A stretch of 64,000 nt of DNA from Bradyrhizobium arachidis. Its GTDB lineage: Bacteria > Pseudomonadota > Alphaproteobacteria > Rhizobiales > Xanthobacteraceae. The notes under the pieces were generated by a model that saw nothing but the letters and a program-made list of their open reading frames with translations, had not been told where the DNA came from and made no database searches. This document shows, piece after piece, positions 16,970-25,486 of this stretch; position 1 is the stretch's first letter; each line of letters begins with the position of its first letter. The stretch is taken from the NCBI RefSeq assembly GCF_024758505.1, contig NZ_CP077970.1:9131501-9195500 (forward strand), given 5' to 3'. The translations under genes were made by a program, and so were the position numbers.

Positions 16970-17107
16970 CTCCCATCCTGCTGAGATTCCTCGGAAATCG
17001 GCCTGCGTTGCAGGCCGACTTTTCGCACTTCGAACCGGAATTGGGGAGCCTCCGTCCAATTGGCACGCGGGCCACAACGGGCCGCCTCAACCGGATGGAG
17101 TTTGAAA

Positions 17108-17374
17108 ATGTCGATCAAGACCAAGATTGCCGCCGCTGCCCTTGCAGCCCTGACCATCACCGCCAGCGTTGCGACCACCACCTCGACCGCCCAGGCCAAG
17201 CCGCTCGGCTGGGGCTGGGGCGTCGGAGCCGGCATCGCCACCGCCGCCATCGTCGGCACCGCGGTCGCCGCCAGCAACCCTTATCCCTATGGCTACGGCT
17301 ACACCCGCTGCGGCTGGGTCGCCCAGTATGACGCCTTCGGCCGTTACATGGGCCGCGTCCGCACCTGCTACTGA
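17108..17374 (+). CDS. small secreted Gly/Tyr-rich protein
   Basis: An 88-residue exported protein: signal peptide about 1-30 (ending AQA), a Gly/Ala-rich hydrophobic middle and a PYPYGYGYTRCGW tail with two Cys residues. This pattern is widespread among small Bradyrhizobium envelope proteins of unknown function. GGAG lies eight bases before the ATG. It is followed by strong hairpins that should end its transcript. Confidence 0.8.
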   Translation: MSIKTKIAAAALAALTITASVATTTSTAQAKPLGWGWGVGAGIATAAIVGTAVAASNPYPYGYGYTRCGWVAQYDAFGRYMGRVRTCY

Positions 17375-17412
17375 TTTCCTGCTGAGGCCGATTCCTTAGT
17401 GGATCCTGCGTC

Positions 17413-17442
17413 CGACACGGGCGCCTCATCCACCCCGTGTCG
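17413..17442 (+). terminator. first hairpin after the small secreted protein gene
   Basis: Perfect nine-base arms CGACACGGG (17413-17421) and CCCGTGTCG (17434-17442) with a 12-base loop. No U tract follows directly. It is the first of two hairpins in tandem and may protect or end the upstream small-gene transcript. Confidence 0.5.
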
Positions 17443-17449
17443 TGCCCCC

Positions 17450-17487
17450 GACCCGCCCGGTTGTCCCCCCGGGCGGGTCATCATTTT
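17450..17487 (+). terminator. rho-independent-like terminator
   Basis: Perfect 11-base arms GACCCGCCCGG (17450-17460) and CCGGGCGGGTC (17469-17479), an eight-base loop, then ATCATTTT. The GC-rich stem and trailing T run fit an intrinsic terminator for the gene ending at 17374. It lies 75 bases past the stop, after the first hairpin. Confidence 0.7.
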
Positions 17488-17748
17488 GGGGCGCTGGAAG
17501 ACGCTTTGGGTTGTTGCACCCCCGTCACACTCGGATGCGAACCCATCTCTGCGGTGAATCGCGCTAGTTGCTATTGCGAATTACTCGCAATAAGGTTCTG
17601 AGACATTACCGGGACTTGGGAAGAAACCGCGTCGGTCGGCGATCATCTGGTCGAACTGGCGACATCCAACCCCGCTGATGACAGGATCGCCCCGAATCTG
17701 CAGGGATACCGGGGCCGGTGGGGACAATTCGCGCTTGGGGGCGGCGGG
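17488..17748. other. non-coding leader of the porin gene
   Basis: With the two hairpins, the stretch from 17375 to 17748 is gene-free. The downstream part holds no reading frame I can support. It presumably carries the promoter and leader of the double-barrel porin gene at 17749. I see no recognisable riboswitch. Confidence 0.4.
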
Positions 17749-19752
17749 GTGAGAGTAAAGCGTCTACGATTATTGCGAGCTTCCGCCGCGAGCGCCTTCG
17801 TGACCACCTTGGGCATGCTGGCCGTCAATGAGGCGGCGCCGGCGGCCGATCTGCCGCTGAAGACGCCGGCGTGGAAGGCCGTCTACGACTGGACCGGATT
17901 TTATATCGGCGCGCATGCAGGCTATGGCCGCGGCTCCTCGAATTTCGTCCTGAGTGACCCCGCGGCGATCACCGGCAACGGCGTCTTCAGCGGCATGATC
18001 GGGGGCGTGCAGGCCGGCTACAACTATCGGCTCAACTCTGGCCTGCTCGTCGGCGTCGAAGGCGATTTCTCGTTTCCCAACTACATCATCTCGAACTCGA
18101 TCGTCTCGGCGCTGGCGTCGGGCGCCAACGACGTCACCCAGCAATGGGACTACACCGCAAGCCTGCGCGGCCGCGTCGGCTACACCAGCGGTCCGTGGCT
18201 GCTCTACGCAACCGGCGGCTTCGCATGGATGGGCGAGCGCTATTTCAACACGCCTGCCGTCGGCGTCGATCCAAAAATCCTGAACACGAGGCCGGGCTGG
18301 ATCGCGGGCGGCGGCGTCGAATACGCCTTCGCGCCGCATTGGAGCGCGCGGCTCGAATATCTCTACAGCCGCTTCGATGCGGCCAACGTCACCTTCGCAT
18401 CGGGCGCGCAGTACACCTCCTCGGCGCTCGACTTCCAGTCGATCAGGCTCGGCCTCAACCGCAAGGTCGATTGGCCGGGCATGCCGAGCTACAATCCAAA
18501 ATCGTCGCTGATCGACACCGAGTCGGATCGCTGGGAGATCCACGGCCAGAGCACCTATCTGCCGCAGGGCTACGGATCCTTCCGCGCGCTCTACACTGGA
18601 CCGAACTCGCTCTCTCCGTCGGCGCAGGCCAAGGCGACCTGGAGCAACAGCCTGTTCCTGAACGCGCGGCTGTGGGAGGGCGGCGAGGTCTATTACAACC
18701 CCGAACTGCTCCAGGGTTTTGGGTTGAACGACACGGTCGGCGCCGCGGGCTTCCCGAATGGCGAGGCGCAGAAATCGAACTTCCCCTACCCGCACTACAA
18801 CACCTCGCGCCTGTTCCTGCGCCAGACCTTTGGTTTTGGTGGCGAGCAGGAGGAGCTCGCGAGCGGCCAGTTGCAGCTCGGGCAAAAGGTCGACGTCTCG
18901 CGCCTGACCATTCAGGCCGGCAAATTCCCCGTGATCGACGTGTTCGACGGCAACGCCTACGCCAAGGACACCCGCAAGGATTTCATGAACTGGTCGCTAT
19001 GGGCGCCGGGCGCCTTCGACTATTCGGCCGACAAGGTCGGCCTCACCTATGGCGTCACCGCCGAGCTCAACCAGAAGAACTGGGCGCTGCGCGGCGGCTA
19101 TTTCCTGATGGTGGCGGAGTCCAACTCGAACCATTTCGACACCAGGGTCCCCGAGCGCGGCCAGTATCTGATCGAGCTGGAGACGCGTTTCTCATTGTTC
19201 TCGCAGCCCGGCAAGCTCAGGACCATCGGCTGGGTCGACAGCGCCAACATGGGCAGTTTTCGCGAGACGCTGGACAATCCCGCGCTCAATCTCGACATCT
19301 CGCAGACGCGCCGCGGCCGGCTGAAATACGGCTATGTGCTCAATCTCGAACAGGCGATCACAGACGATGTCGGCCTGTTCAGCCGCTGGAGCTGGAACGA
19401 TGGCCACACCGAAACGCTGGCCTTCACCGACATCCATCGCAGCCTGTCGGCCGGATTGTCGATCAAGGGAACCAAATGGGGCCGGCCCGACGACGTAATC
19501 GGCATCGGCGGCGCCGTCAACGCCATCTCGCAGGACTATCGCGATTTCCTCGCCGCCGGTGGGCTCGGCGTGCTCGTCGGCGACGGCGCGCTCAACTACC
19601 GCAAGGAGCGCATCCTCGAGGCGTACTATGCCTATGCGCTGAACAAGAGCTTCACCTTCACAGCCGACTACCAGCTCATCACCAACCCCGCCTATAACGC
19701 CGATCGCGGCCCGGTCTCGATCTTCTCGGGGCGGCTGCACGGGGAGTTCTGA
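17749..19752 (+). CDS. two-barrel outer-membrane protein: Omp25-type domain fused to OprB-type porin
   Basis: A 667-residue outer-membrane protein. After a signal peptide (about 1-33), residues 40-245 form an Omp25/31-type eight-strand barrel: DWTGFYIGAHAGYG at the start, DYTASLRGRVGY in the middle and SIRLGLNRKVDW at its end. Residues about 265-667 resemble the carbohydrate-selective OprB porin family, including NLEQAITDDVGLFSRWSWNDG and the terminal Phe of HGEF used for membrane insertion. Start is the GTG at 17749 with a G-rich site before it; no better ATG precedes the signal. OprB porins take up sugars and other small solutes; the N-terminal barrel may aid assembly or binding. Confidence 0.85.
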   Translation: MRVKRLRLLRASAASAFVTTLGMLAVNEAAPAADLPLKTPAWKAVYDWTGFYIGAHAGYGRGSSNFVLSDPAAITGNGVFSGMIGGVQAGYNYRLNSGLLVGVEGDFSFPNYIISNSIVSALASGANDVTQQWDYTASLRGRVGYTSGPWLLYATGGFAWMGERYFNTPAVGVDPKILNTRPGWIAGGGVEYAFAPHWSARLEYLYSRFDAANVTFASGAQYTSSALDFQSIRLGLNRKVDWPGMPSYNPKSSLIDTESDRWEIHGQSTYLPQGYGSFRALYTGPNSLSPSAQAKATWSNSLFLNARLWEGGEVYYNPELLQGFGLNDTVGAAGFPNGEAQKSNFPYPHYNTSRLFLRQTFGFGGEQEELASGQLQLGQKVDVSRLTIQAGKFPVIDVFDGNAYAKDTRKDFMNWSLWAPGAFDYSADKVGLTYGVTAELNQKNWALRGGYFLMVAESNSNHFDTRVPERGQYLIELETRFSLFSQPGKLRTIGWVDSANMGSFRETLDNPALNLDISQTRRGRLKYGYVLNLEQAITDDVGLFSRWSWNDGHTETLAFTDIHRSLSAGLSIKGTKWGRPDDVIGIGGAVNAISQDYRDFLAAGGLGVLVGDGALNYRKERILEAYYAYALNKSFTFTADYQLITNPAYNADRGPVSIFSGRLHGEF

Positions 19753-19755
19753 GGG

Positions 19756-19862
19756 ATAGAGCGTTTTTCGAGCGAAGTGGACACCGGTTCGCGTCAAGAA
19801 AACGCGTCAAAACGAGAATCGAGAGCCCCGATCCGATTCCATCGGAACGGAAAAGGCTCTAT
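19756..19862. repeat. 107-base palindromic interspersed element
   Basis: Terminal inverted repeats ATAGAGC (19756-19762) and GCTCTAT (19856-19862) bound a 107-base unit with an inner stem TCCGAT/ATCGGA. The sequence GAGCGAAGTGGACACCGGTT within it is one I recognise as a common non-coding repeat in Bradyrhizobium and related genomes. It begins three bases after the porin stop and may add a transcript-end hairpin. It encodes nothing. Confidence 0.7.
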
Positions 19863-19972
19863 TTCCGCCTGCGGCAATTTGGGCGGAACCCGGCAATGTC
19901 AGCGTCGAATGCCTATATAGTGGGTTTGGTCCGGCGACCGCCTGACCAGGTGCCTCCAATCATTCGCGTGCA

Positions 19973-21268
19973 ATGCTCTCCCTCGAACTCGCTATCGTCG
20001 TCGTCCTGATTGTCGTCAACGGCCTGCTCTCCATGTCGGAGCTCGCCGTCGTCTCGTCGCGCCCGGCGCGCCTGGCCATCCTCGCCAACAGGGGCGTACG
20101 CGGCGCCCAGCGCGCACTGGCCCTGGCGTCGGATCCCGGACGGTTCCTGTCGACGGTTCAGATCGGCATCACGCTGGTGGGCGTACTCTCCGGCGCGTTC
20201 TCCGGCGCGACGCTCGGACAACGGCTGGCGCAATGGCTGGTCGAGCTCGGGCTGTCGTCGGGGGCGGCCGACATCGTCGGCGTCGGCATCGTCGTCACCG
20301 TGATCACCTATGCGACCCTGATCGTCGGCGAGCTCGTGCCGAAACAGGTGGCGCTGCGCGATCCCGAAAGCATCGCCGTGAAGGTCGCACCGGCGATGGA
20401 GCTGCTTGCAAAAATCTCGCTGCCGCTGGTGCTGCTGCTCGACCTCTCCGGCAAGGTCATCCTCACGCTGCTCGGCCGCGGCGGCAAGGCGGAGGAGACG
20501 GTTTCCGAGGACGAGATCCATCACATCGTCCACGAAGCCGAGAGCGCCGGCGTGCTGGAGCCCGGCGAGAAGGAGATGATCGCGGGCGTGATGCGGCTCG
20601 GCGACCGGCCGGTCGGCGCCGTCATGACGCCGCGCACCGAGGTCGACGAGATCGATCTCAGCGACGATCCGGCTGATATCCGCGAGATCATCGCAAAAAG
20701 CCCGCATTCGCGCTTTCCCGCCTCCGACGGCGACCGCGAAAGGCCGATCGGCGTGCTCCAGGCCAAGGATCTGCTGGTCGCCTACATGAACGAACGCTCG
20801 CCGGATCTGCGCGCGCTGGTGCGCGAGGCTCCGGGCATTCCGGCCTCGGCGGACGCGCGCGACGTGCTCGCGATCCTAAGGGCGGCACCGGTTCATGTCG
20901 GTCTCGTCTATGACGAATATGGCGGCTTCGAAGGCGTGGTCACCGCGGCCGACATATTGGAATCGATCGTCGGCGCCTTCCACTCCGAGGAAGGACCGCC
21001 GGAGCCGGCCTACGTCAAGCGATCAGATGATTCGCTGCTGATCGAGGGCTGGATGCCGGTCGACGAATTCGGCGAGTTGCTCGGCATCGAGCTGCCGCGG
21101 CATCACCGCTTCCATACCGTGGCGGGGCTCGTGCTGCAGCAGTTCAACGTGCTGCCCAACGTCGGCGACGCCTTCGATCTCGGCGGCTGGCATATCGAGG
21201 TGATCGACCTCGACGGCCGACGAATCGACAAGATTTTGGCGACACGCAGGGAGCAGGCGGCGGCGTAG
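19973..21268 (+). CDS. CNNM/CorC (HlyC) family membrane protein with CBS pair
   Basis: A 431-residue protein. An N-terminal DUF21 (CNNM) membrane domain with about four helices (1-180) contains GELVPKQVALRDPE. A CBS pair (about 215-340) includes VMTPRTEVDEIDL and LVYDEYGGFEGVVTAADILE. A CorC/HlyC C-terminal domain (about 350-425) includes IEGWMPVDEFGELLG. The family is linked to magnesium or cobalt efflux and to metal homeostasis; the hemolysin label is historical. It is convergent with the GltB-like gene. Confidence 0.93.
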   Translation: MLSLELAIVVVLIVVNGLLSMSELAVVSSRPARLAILANRGVRGAQRALALASDPGRFLSTVQIGITLVGVLSGAFSGATLGQRLAQWLVELGLSSGAADIVGVGIVVTVITYATLIVGELVPKQVALRDPESIAVKVAPAMELLAKISLPLVLLLDLSGKVILTLLGRGGKAEETVSEDEIHHIVHEAESAGVLEPGEKEMIAGVMRLGDRPVGAVMTPRTEVDEIDLSDDPADIREIIAKSPHSRFPASDGDRERPIGVLQAKDLLVAYMNERSPDLRALVREAPGIPASADARDVLAILRAAPVHVGLVYDEYGGFEGVVTAADILESIVGAFHSEEGPPEPAYVKRSDDSLLIEGWMPVDEFGELLGIELPRHHRFHTVAGLVLQQFNVLPNVGDAFDLGGWHIEVIDLDGRRIDKILATRREQAAA

Positions 21269-21314
21269 CACGACGGCGCCGCCTTGTCCGGGGCGCGCAT
21301 GCGGACGCGCTGCC

Positions 21315-22940
21315 TCACATCACCGGCTGGAACGTGTCCGCCCGCGCCATCTGCCAGGCGTCGCGGAAGCGCTGGTCCTCGGTGCCGTCGAGCAATTCAC
21401 CCGGACGCAGCGCGGGATAGAGTTTTGCAAAGGAGCGGACCTCGGTGGTCGAGGTGCGCTGGCTGAAGTGGATCGGACGCAGCTCCTGCGGATGTTCGAG
21501 GCCGGCGGCCGCGATCAGCTCGGACAGCGAGTGCAGCGTGGCGTGGTGGTAATTGTAGACGCGGTCGATCTTCAGCGGCACGTAGAGCGCGCGCGCACGC
21601 GTCGGGTCCTGCGTGGCCACGCCGGTCGGGCAACGGTCGGTGTGGCAGCTCAGGGACTGGATGCAGCCGAGCGAGAACATGAAGCCGCGCGCCGAATTGC
21701 ACCAGTCCGCGCCGATCGACATCGCGCGCGCCATGTCGAAGGCGGTCGCGATCTTGCCGGACGCGCCGATCCTGATGCGGTCGCGCGCGTTGATGCCGAC
21801 CAGCGCATTGTGGACGAAGCTGACGCCCTCGCGCATCGGCATGCCGAGATGGTCCATGAACTCGAGCGGCGCCGCACCCGTGCCGCCTTCATTGCCGTCG
21901 ACGACGATGAAGTCCGGATAGATGCCGGTCTCAAGCATCGCCTTGCAGATCGCGAGAAACTCCCAGGGATGACCGATGCACAGCTTGAAGCCGGCCGGCT
22001 TGCCGCCGGAAAGACGCCGCATCTCGGCGATGAACTCCATCATCCCAACCGGCGTCGAGAAGGCGCGATGCGAGGCCGGCGAGATGCAGTCCTCGCCCAT
22101 CGACACGCCGCGAATCTTCGAAATCTCCTCCGAGACTTTTGCCGCCGGCAATACGCCGCCATGGCCGGGCTTGGCGCCCTGGCTGATCTTCAGCTCGACC
22201 ATCCTGATCTGCTCTTCGCCGGCAATGCGCGCGAACTCGTCCGGATTGAAGCTGCCGTCCTTGTTGCGGCAGCCGAAATAGCCGGAGCCGATTTCCCAGA
22301 TGATGTCGCCGCCCATCTCGCGATGATAGGGGCTGACGCCGCCCTCGCCGGTGTCATGCGCGAAGGCGCCCTTCTTCGCACCCGCATTGAGCGCGCGCAC
22401 CGCGTTGGGGCTGAGCGCGCCAAAGCTCATCGCGGAAATATTGAACACCGAGGCCGAATACGGCTTTTTGCAATCCGGCCCGCCGATGGTGACGCGAAAC
22501 TTCTCCTCGACGCGAGTCTTCGGCGACACCGAGTGGTGCATCCACTCGTAACCCTCGCGGTAGACGTCCTCCTGGGTGCCGAACGGCCGCTTGTCGAGTT
22601 GCATCTTGGCGCGCTGATAGACGACCGCGCGGATGTCGCGCGAGAACGGCATGCCGTCCTTCTCGCTCTCGAAGAAATACTGCCGCATCTCCGGGCGTAT
22701 CTCTTCGAGAAGGAAGCGGATATGCGCCGAGATGGGGTAGTTGCGCAGGACCGCGTGGCCCTTCTGGAGGAGATCGCGCACGCCGAGCAGGGTCAGGGCG
22801 CCGAAAATCAGGATCGGGACCAGCAGGATGTCGAAGATCTTGCGATCGACGATGCCGATGCCGATGAGAAGCGCGGTGATGACGGCGCAGATCGTCAGGA
22901 TGATGAAGCGTGGCGAGAAGGGAAGCAGGAGGGTCTCCAT
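21315..22940 (-). CDS. FMN-binding glutamate-synthase-family protein, membrane anchored
   Basis: A 541-residue protein related to the synthase domain of GltB. Two hydrophobic segments occupy about 10-50, then a soluble FMN barrel. The three Cys residues for a 3Fe-4S cluster are visible in LGCIQSLSCHTDRCPTG, and the flavin-site GGTGAAP follows VVDGNEG. The glutaminase domain of true GltB is absent, so it may accept ammonia or act on another substrate. The ATG at 22940 has GGAGGGG seven bases before it and is preferred to the GTG at 22997, which would add 19 residues. Confidence 0.88.
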   Translation of the reverse strand: METLLLPFSPRFIILTICAVITALLIGIGIVDRKIFDILLVPILIFGALTLLGVRDLLQKGHAVLRNYPISAHIRFLLEEIRPEMRQYFFESEKDGMPFSRDIRAVVYQRAKMQLDKRPFGTQEDVYREGYEWMHHSVSPKTRVEEKFRVTIGGPDCKKPYSASVFNISAMSFGALSPNAVRALNAGAKKGAFAHDTGEGGVSPYHREMGGDIIWEIGSGYFGCRNKDGSFNPDEFARIAGEEQIRMVELKISQGAKPGHGGVLPAAKVSEEISKIRGVSMGEDCISPASHRAFSTPVGMMEFIAEMRRLSGGKPAGFKLCIGHPWEFLAICKAMLETGIYPDFIVVDGNEGGTGAAPLEFMDHLGMPMREGVSFVHNALVGINARDRIRIGASGKIATAFDMARAMSIGADWCNSARGFMFSLGCIQSLSCHTDRCPTGVATQDPTRARALYVPLKIDRVYNYHHATLHSLSELIAAAGLEHPQELRPIHFSQRTSTTEVRSFAKLYPALRPGELLDGTEDQRFRDAWQMARADTFQPVM

Positions 22941-23158
22941 GATCCCCTCCTCGAGAGGTCCCCTGGGCTGGTTGTGCGATTTGTTGACGTTGGACACGAT
23001 CCATCCCTCTCGTCGAGATACGCCGGCGCCTCGTCTACGGATATGACGGGGGCTCGAGTTTCAAGCTACCGAATTTGCAACGCTCAAATCAATCCATCCC
23101 GATGGGCAGGCGATGAGTAAGACTATTGCACCGCAATAGATCGCACCGAAATGACACG

Positions 23159-24031
23159 TCAGTGACCATGCGGGCGCGCCTCGTGCGGAATCCGCCCCTG
23201 TTGCGCAAGGCCGTCCTGCGCCAGCCAGGCGTCGGCGCTCTTCACCGCGCGTTCGATATGGTCGTCGGTCCGCGAAAAGTCATAGGGCGAGCCGACCAGC
23301 GGACAGAGCGGCGGCACCACAAAGTACTCGATCTCCGGATCGAGCTCTTCGAGTTCCTCGACCAATTGCCGCGCGATCAGCAGCGTCAGCGCGTGCAACG
23401 CATTGGCCACCGCGCCGACCGGCGGATCGGTCGTGGAGCAGGCATGTCCGGTCGGCAGCACGATCAGGCGCTTTGCGCCCTTGCTCACGGCGACCCGCAC
23501 CGGCGTGTTGGAGGAGATCGCGCCGTCGGCGAGATAGCGGTCCTGGTAGGGAACCGGCGAAAAGGCGCCGGGGATTGCGGTGGAGGCAACGACGGCGTCC
23601 GCGACCGAGCCTTCCGAGATCACGACGCTATCGCCCGAGATGATGTCGGTCGTGACGATATGCACCGGCAGTTTTGCATCCTCGAGATTGCGATAGGGCA
23701 GATGATCGTCGATCAGCTTGCGGATGCCGTCATGCGGGATTAGGAAGTCGCGCCGCCACAAAAAGCCGAGCATCGTGCGCCAGGTGACGGGGAAGACGTC
23801 GTGACGCCTGAGGCCGCGCCAGATCGCTTCAAGCCCGAGCACGCCCCTCAGCGTGGGATCGCCGGCATAGTAGGCGCCGTTGATCGCGCCGACGCTGGAG
23901 CCGACCACGAGGTCGGCGACGATGCCGTGCTTGGCCAGCGAATGCATCATGCCGACCTGGATAGCACCAAAGCTGCCGCCGCCCGCCAGCACGAAGGCCG
24001 TCGGCTTTGGCGAGCGAACATGATCGATCAC
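23159..24031 (-). CDS. patatin-like phospholipase (RssA-type)
   Basis: A 290-residue acyl hydrolase. The oxyanion motif GGGSFG is at 17-22, the nucleophile elbow GSSVG places Ser46, and the second dyad residue is Asp169 in LADGA. These are the Ser-Asp pair of patatins, which cleave phospholipid or other acyl esters. The start is uncertain: GTG at 24031 or TTG at 24037 are the closest plausible codons, while longer in-frame starts run into an intergenic palindromic repeat. No signal peptide, so probably cytosolic or membrane-peripheral. Confidence 0.85.
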   Translation of the reverse strand: MIDHVRSPKPTAFVLAGGGSFGAIQVGMMHSLAKHGIVADLVVGSSVGAINGAYYAGDPTLRGVLGLEAIWRGLRRHDVFPVTWRTMLGFLWRRDFLIPHDGIRKLIDDHLPYRNLEDAKLPVHIVTTDIISGDSVVISEGSVADAVVASTAIPGAFSPVPYQDRYLADGAISSNTPVRVAVSKGAKRLIVLPTGHACSTTDPPVGAVANALHALTLLIARQLVEELEELDPEIEYFVVPPLCPLVGSPYDFSRTDDHIERAVKSADAWLAQDGLAQQGRIPHEARPHGH

Positions 24032-24171
24032 GGACAAGACGTACGCCGCCCCCCCCTGCTCTCGCGTTGCAATAGAGCCGCGAGGTTTTGGGAGGAGGTT
24101 ATAGCAGCGCGCGTGGAAGACGAGCCAATAACAAAATGGAGTGGGGCGAGATGCCGGCCATGCTCTCAACT

Positions 24172-24311
24172 GTCGTCCTGGCGAAAGCCAGGACCCATAA
24201 CCCCAAGGAGGAGTCGTTGCGCGAGCGGGCAACCCCGAGTCTTCGCCAAACCACGTCCTGTGGTTATGGGTCCTGGATCAGCGCTCGCTCCGCTCGCTTG
24301 TCCAGGACGAC
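24172..24311. repeat. palindromic intergenic repeat, family A copy 1
   Basis: A 140-base unit bounded by GTCGTCCTGG (24172-24181) and CCAGGACGAC (24302-24311). Inside is a 15-base perfect inverted repeat, CCAGGACCCATAACC (24188-24202) with GGTTATGGGTCCTGG (24262-24276). The block at 53473-53632 shares the same ends, the GGAGTCGT core and the TGTGGTTATGGGTCC strand, so both belong to one family. It fills the 329-base gap between the patatin and the reductase; no gene is seen there. Confidence 0.85.
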
Positions 24312-24360
24312 GATTGTGCGTGAGGCTAGGGCATCCCTCAAAGCCCGGGACGACAGAACC

Positions 24361-25134
24361 TTACCGCTCCACAAACGCCTTTTCGATCACGAAGTGGCCG
24401 GGCGTGTTGCCGCTGCCTTCGGCAAAGCCCTTGCCCTCGAACATCACCTTGAGCTCTTCGAGCATCGCGGGGCTGCCGCACATCATGATGCGGTCGGTTT
24501 CGATATCGAGCGGGCCCTGGCCGATGTCCTCGAACAACTGGTTGGAGTTGATGAGGTCGGTGATGCGGCCGCGATTGCGGAACGGCTCGCGGGTCACGGT
24601 CGGATAGTAGACCAGCTTCTCCGACAGCAGCGGTCCGAACAGTTCGTCGTTCTGCATGTTGGCGACGAGCTGCTCGCCATAGGCGAGCTCGGAGACCTGG
24701 CGGCAGCCATGCACGAGCACGATGCTCTCGAACCGGTCATAGACGTCGGGGTCCTTGATCAGGCTCGCGAACGGCGCAAGGCCGGTGCCGGTGGACAGCA
24801 GCAACAGCCGCTTGCCGGCGATGAGGTTGTCGGTGATCAGCGTGCCGGTCGCCTTGCGGCCGACCAGAATGGTGTCGCCTTCCTTGATCTTCTGGAGGCG
24901 CGAGGTGAGCGGGCCGTCCTGAACCTTGATCGAGAAGAACTCCAGCTCTTCCTCGTGATTGGCGCTGGCCATGCTGTAGGCCCGCAGCAGCGGTCGGCCG
25001 TCGACCTCGAGGCCGATCATCGCGAACTGGCCGTTCTGGAAACGGAAACCGGAGTCGCGGGTGGCACGGAAGCTGAACAGGGTGTCGGTCCAGTGCTGGA
25101 CGGAAAGAACCTTCTCTCGATAGAACGCGCTCAT
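24361..25134 (-). CDS. fpr: ferredoxin-NADP reductase
   Basis: A 257-residue flavoenzyme moving electrons between NADPH and ferredoxin or flavodoxin. The FAD motif RAYSMAS is at about 51-57, the NADP-binding GTGLAPF is near 115, and the end is VIEKAFVER. The length and lack of extra domains match the bacterial FPR class seen in alphaproteobacteria. The ATG at 25134 begins the family-typical MSAFYREKVLSVQHW; a longer in-frame start would add 92 non-homologous residues. The gene is divergent from the ATP-grasp gene across a 352-base gap. Confidence 0.93.
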   Translation of the reverse strand: MSAFYREKVLSVQHWTDTLFSFRATRDSGFRFQNGQFAMIGLEVDGRPLLRAYSMASANHEEELEFFSIKVQDGPLTSRLQKIKEGDTILVGRKATGTLITDNLIAGKRLLLLSTGTGLAPFASLIKDPDVYDRFESIVLVHGCRQVSELAYGEQLVANMQNDELFGPLLSEKLVYYPTVTREPFRNRGRITDLINSNQLFEDIGQGPLDIETDRIMMCGSPAMLEELKVMFEGKGFAEGSGNTPGHFVIEKAFVER

Positions 25135-25486
25135 GTGTCTCGATATTCCGAATTGATGCGGGTCTTGAACAAAAGGGTGGCTCTTGAACAAAGGTGCCCT
25201 GGCCCCGAAACGAGGTCGTACACCACTGCCATGGCGGATGATTTCGCGTGTGTGATCTACGCCATTGAGACAGATAATCAACCTCGTCCCGGGCGCATTG
25301 ACGCCGGTCAAACCGGCATTTCGGGCCTGATTTGCAGCATGTTTAACGAATTTTCTGCAAGCACCGCGCGGCGGGCAATTTCTTTTCCCTGCGGGGCTCG
25401 CCCACAGCACTTAATTTCCATCCCGCTCGCGCAAAATTCATTAAGAATAGCTCTGATTTCTGCCATGGCAGGTCGCTGATTTCCGC
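25135..25486. other. 352-base divergent intergenic region
   Basis: Lies between the start of the reductase gene and the start of the ATP-grasp gene, so both promoters should be here. It contains a short inverted repeat GCCGGTCAAACCGGC near 25302-25316. I see no reading frame with a ribosome site, no known RNA and no member of the repeat families found elsewhere in the window. Confidence 0.5.

Noticed and set aside
21468..23120. A 550-codon open frame antisense to the GltB-like gene
   Set aside because: The minus strand encodes a clear FMN and 3Fe-4S protein. The antisense product has no recognisable domain.
24032..24232. N-terminal extension of the patatin gene
   Set aside because: The upstream in-frame codons translate a palindromic repeat and have no patatin homology; the family start is near 24031.
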